55,373 nucleotides of DNA from Oribacterium sp. (lineage in GTDB: Bacteria > Bacillota_A > Clostridia > Lachnospirales > Lachnospiraceae), in assembly GCA_017940955.1 (NCBI GenBank), contig JAGAXP010000248.1, forward strand, positions 1-55,373. Direction: 5' to 3'. Both the position numbers and the translations under genes were made by a program. Under the pieces are notes generated by a model, which was not told the origin of the DNA, did no database searches, and saw only the letters and a program-made list of their open reading frames with translations. Shown here one piece after another: positions 52,555 to 55,373 of the stretch. How positions within the stretch are numbered: the stretch's first letter is position 1; each line of letters begins with the position of its first letter.

Positions 52555-52620
52555 TTGTGCGGCGGAGCCGCCTGTCCGGTGTGGCGAGAGCCACTTGTCC
52601 GGACAGACAGAGCCACCTTG
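52555..52620. repeat. IS21 left-end terminal repeats
   Basis: Two and a half copies of a 22-23-bp unit, read on the minus strand as GTGGCTCTGTCTGTCCGGAC, GTGGCTCTCGCCACACCGGA and GCGGCTCCGCC. They are inverted with respect to the right-end units. Confidence 0.8.
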
Positions 52621-52636
52621 TTTATAACACTTGATG

Positions 52637-53410
52637 TTACTGTGCTTCAGCAGGATCCAGTCCATACACTTCGCGCATTGAAATGTCTTTTGACGGATCT
52701 ATGCTTACGATGTTGATCTTGTACGAATCGTAAGTGATTCTATCCATGATAGCATCTGCAAGAGTTCCATTATCTCCCAGCTGGCCATACCATCCTTCTT
52801 CTAAAAACTGAGAACAGAAGATGGTGGAAGAATGCTTTCTTCTTTTACTGATTACTTCAAAGAGGTTGCGGACCTCCTGGTCGTTGAGTTTTATAAGAAG
52901 CCACTCATCAATGATCAGCAATACAGGCTTGGTATATTTTGCTAACACTTTTTTGAACGTGCCATCCTCACGTGCAGACTGAAGATCCAGCAACATATCC
53001 GGCATGCGGATAAATTTCGTAGAATAATAACGTTTGCAAGCTGCCATACCAAAAGCACAGGCCAGATATGTTTTTCCGCTTCCGGTTGCACCGGTGATAA
53101 AGATGTTCCTATAATCAGCGATGTAATCACAGGTCGCCAGCCGATTTATAAGGTCTCGATTAAGTTTTCGACCCGAATGATAATCAATACCGGCAATGCA
53201 GGCATCAGGCTGTTCTAATTCTGCTTTTTTGATAAGCCTCTTATAGCGATTGTTTTTACGTGTTGTGTATTCGGCATCGACAAGCATACCGAACCGATCC
53301 TCAAATGCTACTTCCTTCATGGTTGGATCACCTTCCTGAAGGATAAATGCATCAGCCATGGCAGATAGGTGCATTTCGATAAGTTTATTTTTGGTACTTG
53401 TGCTAATCAT
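52637..53410 (-). CDS. istB: IS21 helper ATPase IstB
   Basis: A 257-residue AAA+ ATPase that assists the IstA transposase in target choice. Walker A is GATGSGKT (near residue 104), Walker B LLIIDEW, and the DnaC-like C-terminal part is complete. It overlaps istA by ATGA, as is standard for the family. Confidence 0.95.
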   Translation of the reverse strand: MISTSTKNKLIEMHLSAMADAFILQEGDPTMKEVAFEDRFGMLVDAEYTTRKNNRYKRLIKKAELEQPDACIAGIDYHSGRKLNRDLINRLATCDYIADYRNIFITGATGSGKTYLACAFGMAACKRYYSTKFIRMPDMLLDLQSAREDGTFKKVLAKYTKPVLLIIDEWLLIKLNDQEVRNLFEVISKRRKHSSTIFCSQFLEEGWYGQLGDNGTLADAIMDRITYDSYKINIVSIDPSKDISMREVYGLDPAEAQ

Positions 53411-54963
53411 TGACGTTTACCTCCGTAATATCTGGCGCCTCTTGTAATGCCATATTTGTTTGGATTCGTTGTTGTTTCTTCCTTGATTGTCACTTCAGAT
53501 ACATCAAGGTTAACAAGAAGGTTTTTGATACTTTTATAGCTTGGTGAAGAACTGTATTGAAGAGCTTTTTCACAGGCCGCTTCTAACTTTTGCGGAGTGT
53601 GCTTCTCAGCAAGTTTAAGCAGCCCCATACAGGCTCTGTATGATTGCTGTTCCACCCTGCCGGTGGTAAGTAATGAATTTATTACCTTAGCTGTGTTTAT
53701 ACCTATCGTTTCTGCCCACCTGCGGAATCTGTCACCGTTCCATTCCAGATACTTCTGATGGTCCTCAGGCATATGAGCCGTAACCGTCGAGTACTGTCCG
53801 GGACGTCCATAGATTCTTTTATGGGACGCAATTCGATCATTATGATAAAAAATCTCAATGATCGTATCTGTTACTCTAACATCGACCTTATCTTTGATAT
53901 ACTGATGAGGCACGGAGTAGTACATTTTGTCTACAGCGATGTGATAATTGAACTGTACGGTGGCTTCTTTCCACTCGCACATTTCAAAACGGGTAGCAGG
54001 TAAAGGTGCCAGTAATGGCTTTTCTTCCCCAAGAAAAATACTCAGTCTGCTACCTTCTTTTTTCTGGAATTCACGGGCATTGTAGGCTTCGAGTTTCTTG
54101 CGGATTGCCTGATTAAGTTCAGACAACGAGAAGAACTGTTCATTCCGTAATGCTGCCGTGATCCAGGTGGAAATATTTCCGACGGTGCCTTCTGCTCCCG
54201 GTTTGTCCTTGGGCTTACGAACTCGTGCCGGGATTATGGCTACACCATAGTGTTCAGCCATTTCATGGTAGACAGTATTGAGTTTTGGGGTATACCAGTC
54301 ACTCTGCTTATGATTTACTGCAGTGGTACAGTTATCCGGGACAATTATTCTCGGAACACCGCCAAAGTATTCAAGCATGTGGACGTTTGCTGTAATCCAA
54401 GCCTTTTGCTTTTCGTTTATGAATGCTTCAACATAAGCATACTGGCTGTAGGAGCAAACTCCTACAAAGATCCATGCATCAGTGATCTCACCGGTGTCAG
54501 GATCAATGATGTGAGCCGGATCTCCGGCCCAGTCAACTTCCGCCTGTTCTCCCGGCTTTCTCGGGATATGCATGGTGGCGCGACGTTTCTCCTCGTCCTG
54601 TTGGATGTAATAGCAGAACTGTGAGTACATCAGGGGTTCTTTGTCGTCCATACGGCATAATTCGCAGTACTCCGCCCAAAGAAGTTTTTTGGTTACTCCG
54701 TTTCGAAGCAGTTCCTTGCGAACATACGCAAAGTCAGGCATCGGACGGTCGGTAGTAGTGTCGGTTGATGCTTCTTTTGGAAACAAAGTATCTTCCAACA
54801 CTTTGTCAGTCTGAAATTCATCAAGCGGCCAGGCAATGCCTTTTTCATCAGCTGCTTTAATGACTTTCGAGACTGTGTTTCTGGAAACACTGCAACTAAG
54901 AGCAATGTTTCTTTCGCTAAATTTCAAGGCGTAAAGTCTTAAAATTTCACGATACTTGGTCAT
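53407..54963 (-). CDS. istA: IS21 transposase IstA
   Basis: A 518-residue DDE transposase. An N-terminal helix-turn-helix (FSERNIALSCSVSRNTVSKV) binds the terminal repeats. The catalytic triad is probably the aspartates in VDWAGD and VPDNC and the glutamate in PGAEGTVGN. The start at 54963 is chosen because GGAGG lies eight bases upstream. Length and motifs indicate an intact enzyme. Confidence 0.95.
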   Translation of the reverse strand: MTKYREILRLYALKFSERNIALSCSVSRNTVSKVIKAADEKGIAWPLDEFQTDKVLEDTLFPKEASTDTTTDRPMPDFAYVRKELLRNGVTKKLLWAEYCELCRMDDKEPLMYSQFCYYIQQDEEKRRATMHIPRKPGEQAEVDWAGDPAHIIDPDTGEITDAWIFVGVCSYSQYAYVEAFINEKQKAWITANVHMLEYFGGVPRIIVPDNCTTAVNHKQSDWYTPKLNTVYHEMAEHYGVAIIPARVRKPKDKPGAEGTVGNISTWITAALRNEQFFSLSELNQAIRKKLEAYNAREFQKKEGSRLSIFLGEEKPLLAPLPATRFEMCEWKEATVQFNYHIAVDKMYYSVPHQYIKDKVDVRVTDTIIEIFYHNDRIASHKRIYGRPGQYSTVTAHMPEDHQKYLEWNGDRFRRWAETIGINTAKVINSLLTTGRVEQQSYRACMGLLKLAEKHTPQKLEAACEKALQYSSSPSYKSIKNLLVNLDVSEVTIKEETTTNPNKYGITRGARYYGGKRQ

Positions 54964-55043
54964 GGTTATGACCTCCTTCATATGTATTTACGCCAACGGC
55001 GCATGAATACAGTATAAAGGATGATTATATGTAATCAGAGATA

Positions 55044-55147
55044 GATGGCTCTGTAATTACCGGAATGATGGCTCTGTAATTACCGGAATGATGGCTCTGT
55101 CTAAGCCGGAATGATGGCTCTCAAACTCCGGACAGGTGGCTCAACAG
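55044..55147. repeat. IS21 right-end tandem repeats
   Basis: Four contiguous 23-bp units starting GATGGCTCT at 55044, 55067, 55090 and 55113, plus a partial fifth (GTGGCTCAACA). The first two are identical. They are inverted relative to the left-end units and are the expected IstA binding sites. They lie upstream of istA and may include its promoter. Confidence 0.85.
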
Positions 55148-55262
55148 GGCCCGGATTATTCATTTAGACAATAAACCTTATAAATAAATATGTCAAGTTA
55201 TAGCGGACAGCGCAAGAAGACAGCATAACAAACGTTACTGTTCACAGGTGAACTTGTAGTAA

Positions 55263-55310
55263 AACAGCCGATCCGTTAAACTGAGTCTCAGTAATAACGG
55301 GTCGGCTGTT
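55263..55310. terminator. Bidirectional terminator-like hairpin
   Basis: AACAGCCGATCCGTTA pairs with TAACGGGTCGGCTGTT. The minus-strand transcript continues with TTTTA, ending the gene whose last codons lie at 55318. Between the IS end and this hairpin (55157-55262) nothing else was recognised. Confidence 0.75.
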
Positions 55311-55317
55311 CTGCCAA

Positions 55318-55371
55318 CTATGAGTCAAATCTTTGTGTCACTTCATCAAACACATTGGCTCCTTCATTTTG
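55318..55371 (-). CDS. C-terminal end of an unidentified gene (partial)
   Basis: One frame stays open from the window edge to TAG at 55318 and ends NVFDEVTQRFDS, directly before the terminator. It is too short for identification. The terminator is the main support for it being a real gene. Confidence 0.3.
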   Translation of the reverse strand, partial: QNEGANVFDEVTQRFDS

Positions 55372-55373
55372 CC

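Larger units (their letters stand above)
52555..55156 (-). mobile_element. IS21-family insertion sequence, complete
   Basis: About 2.6 kb with istA and istB and multiple terminal repeats at both ends. The motif TATTC occurs directly before the left end (52550-52554) and after the right end (55157-55161) and may be a target duplication; the exact borders are otherwise uncertain. Both genes are intact, so it may be active or of recent origin. Confidence 0.85.

Noticed and set aside
55044..55147. Short direct repeats that could suggest a CRISPR array
   Set aside because: The 23-bp units are contiguous, without spacers, and match inverted copies at the other IS end; they are IS21 terminal repeats.

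Overview
The window reads as chromosomal DNA of an anaerobic, probably gut-associated Bacillota of the Clostridia (Lachnospiraceae-like). The grounds are a class III (oxygen-sensitive) ribonucleotide reductase, a prophage early module typical of Clostridia, GGAGG ribosome binding sites with frequent TTG/GTG starts, and an EpsG/flippase-type capsule locus. No rRNA, tRNA or CRISPR array was seen. By eye the left part (to about 25.5 kb) is clearly richer in G+C than the right part, and a terminator at 25565-25590 marks the join.

Region 1 (1-25.5 kb) is the regulatory, replication and nucleotide-metabolism part of a prophage or prophage-derived element. A LexA/CI-like repressor (22849-23667, plus strand) diverges from a 683-residue ImmA/IrrE-type metalloprotease (20303-22354), with two near-consensus promoters back to back between them. 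The long minus-strand operon then runs: sigma-70 region-4 protein, DUF4406-like protein, helical protein, DUF2800 nuclease, DUF2815 ssDNA-binding candidate, family A DNA polymerase, DUF932, VRR-NUC, SNF2 helicase, MazF-like protein, PrimPol-helicase, a large AT-rich dyad that may be the replication origin, metK, HNH nuclease, DUF3310, MazG-like protein, two paralogous unknowns, nrdD and a stub of nrdG. Integrase, terminase and structural genes are not in the window. Two lesions suggest decay: SNF2 carries a 5-bp tandem duplication that breaks the frame in its Walker A motif, and nrdG keeps only about 12 recognisable residues.

Region 2 (25.6-51.2 kb) is one long minus-strand capsule/exopolysaccharide locus. 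From its promoter-proximal end it encodes a membrane Rossmann protein, the priming sugar transferase, an epimerase, glycosyltransferases, two EpsG-like polymerases (one broken at a G8 tract), a flippase, rmlA and rmlC. Next come a regulator that fuses an XRE helix-turn-helix to a degenerate RmlA domain, then rmlB behind its own promoter. An unusual block follows: DegT aminotransferase, GNAT, acyl carrier protein, AMP-ligase, thioesterase, LuxE, LuxC, lactate-dehydrogenase-like protein, split transketolase flanked by two SDRs, GNAT and a Nudix hydrolase. No rmlD is present. The set looks able to make a dTDP-amino-dideoxysugar carrying an acyl group and to activate, reduce and extend an acyl unit. 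I regard it as the best candidate for an undescribed pathway.

Region 3 (51.2-55.4 kb) has a long leader with repeats and dyads, a truncated DegT aminotransferase pseudogene that lacks its PLP lysine, and a complete IS21-family element with 23-bp terminal repeats. The window ends in the last codons of an unidentified minus-strand gene with its terminator.
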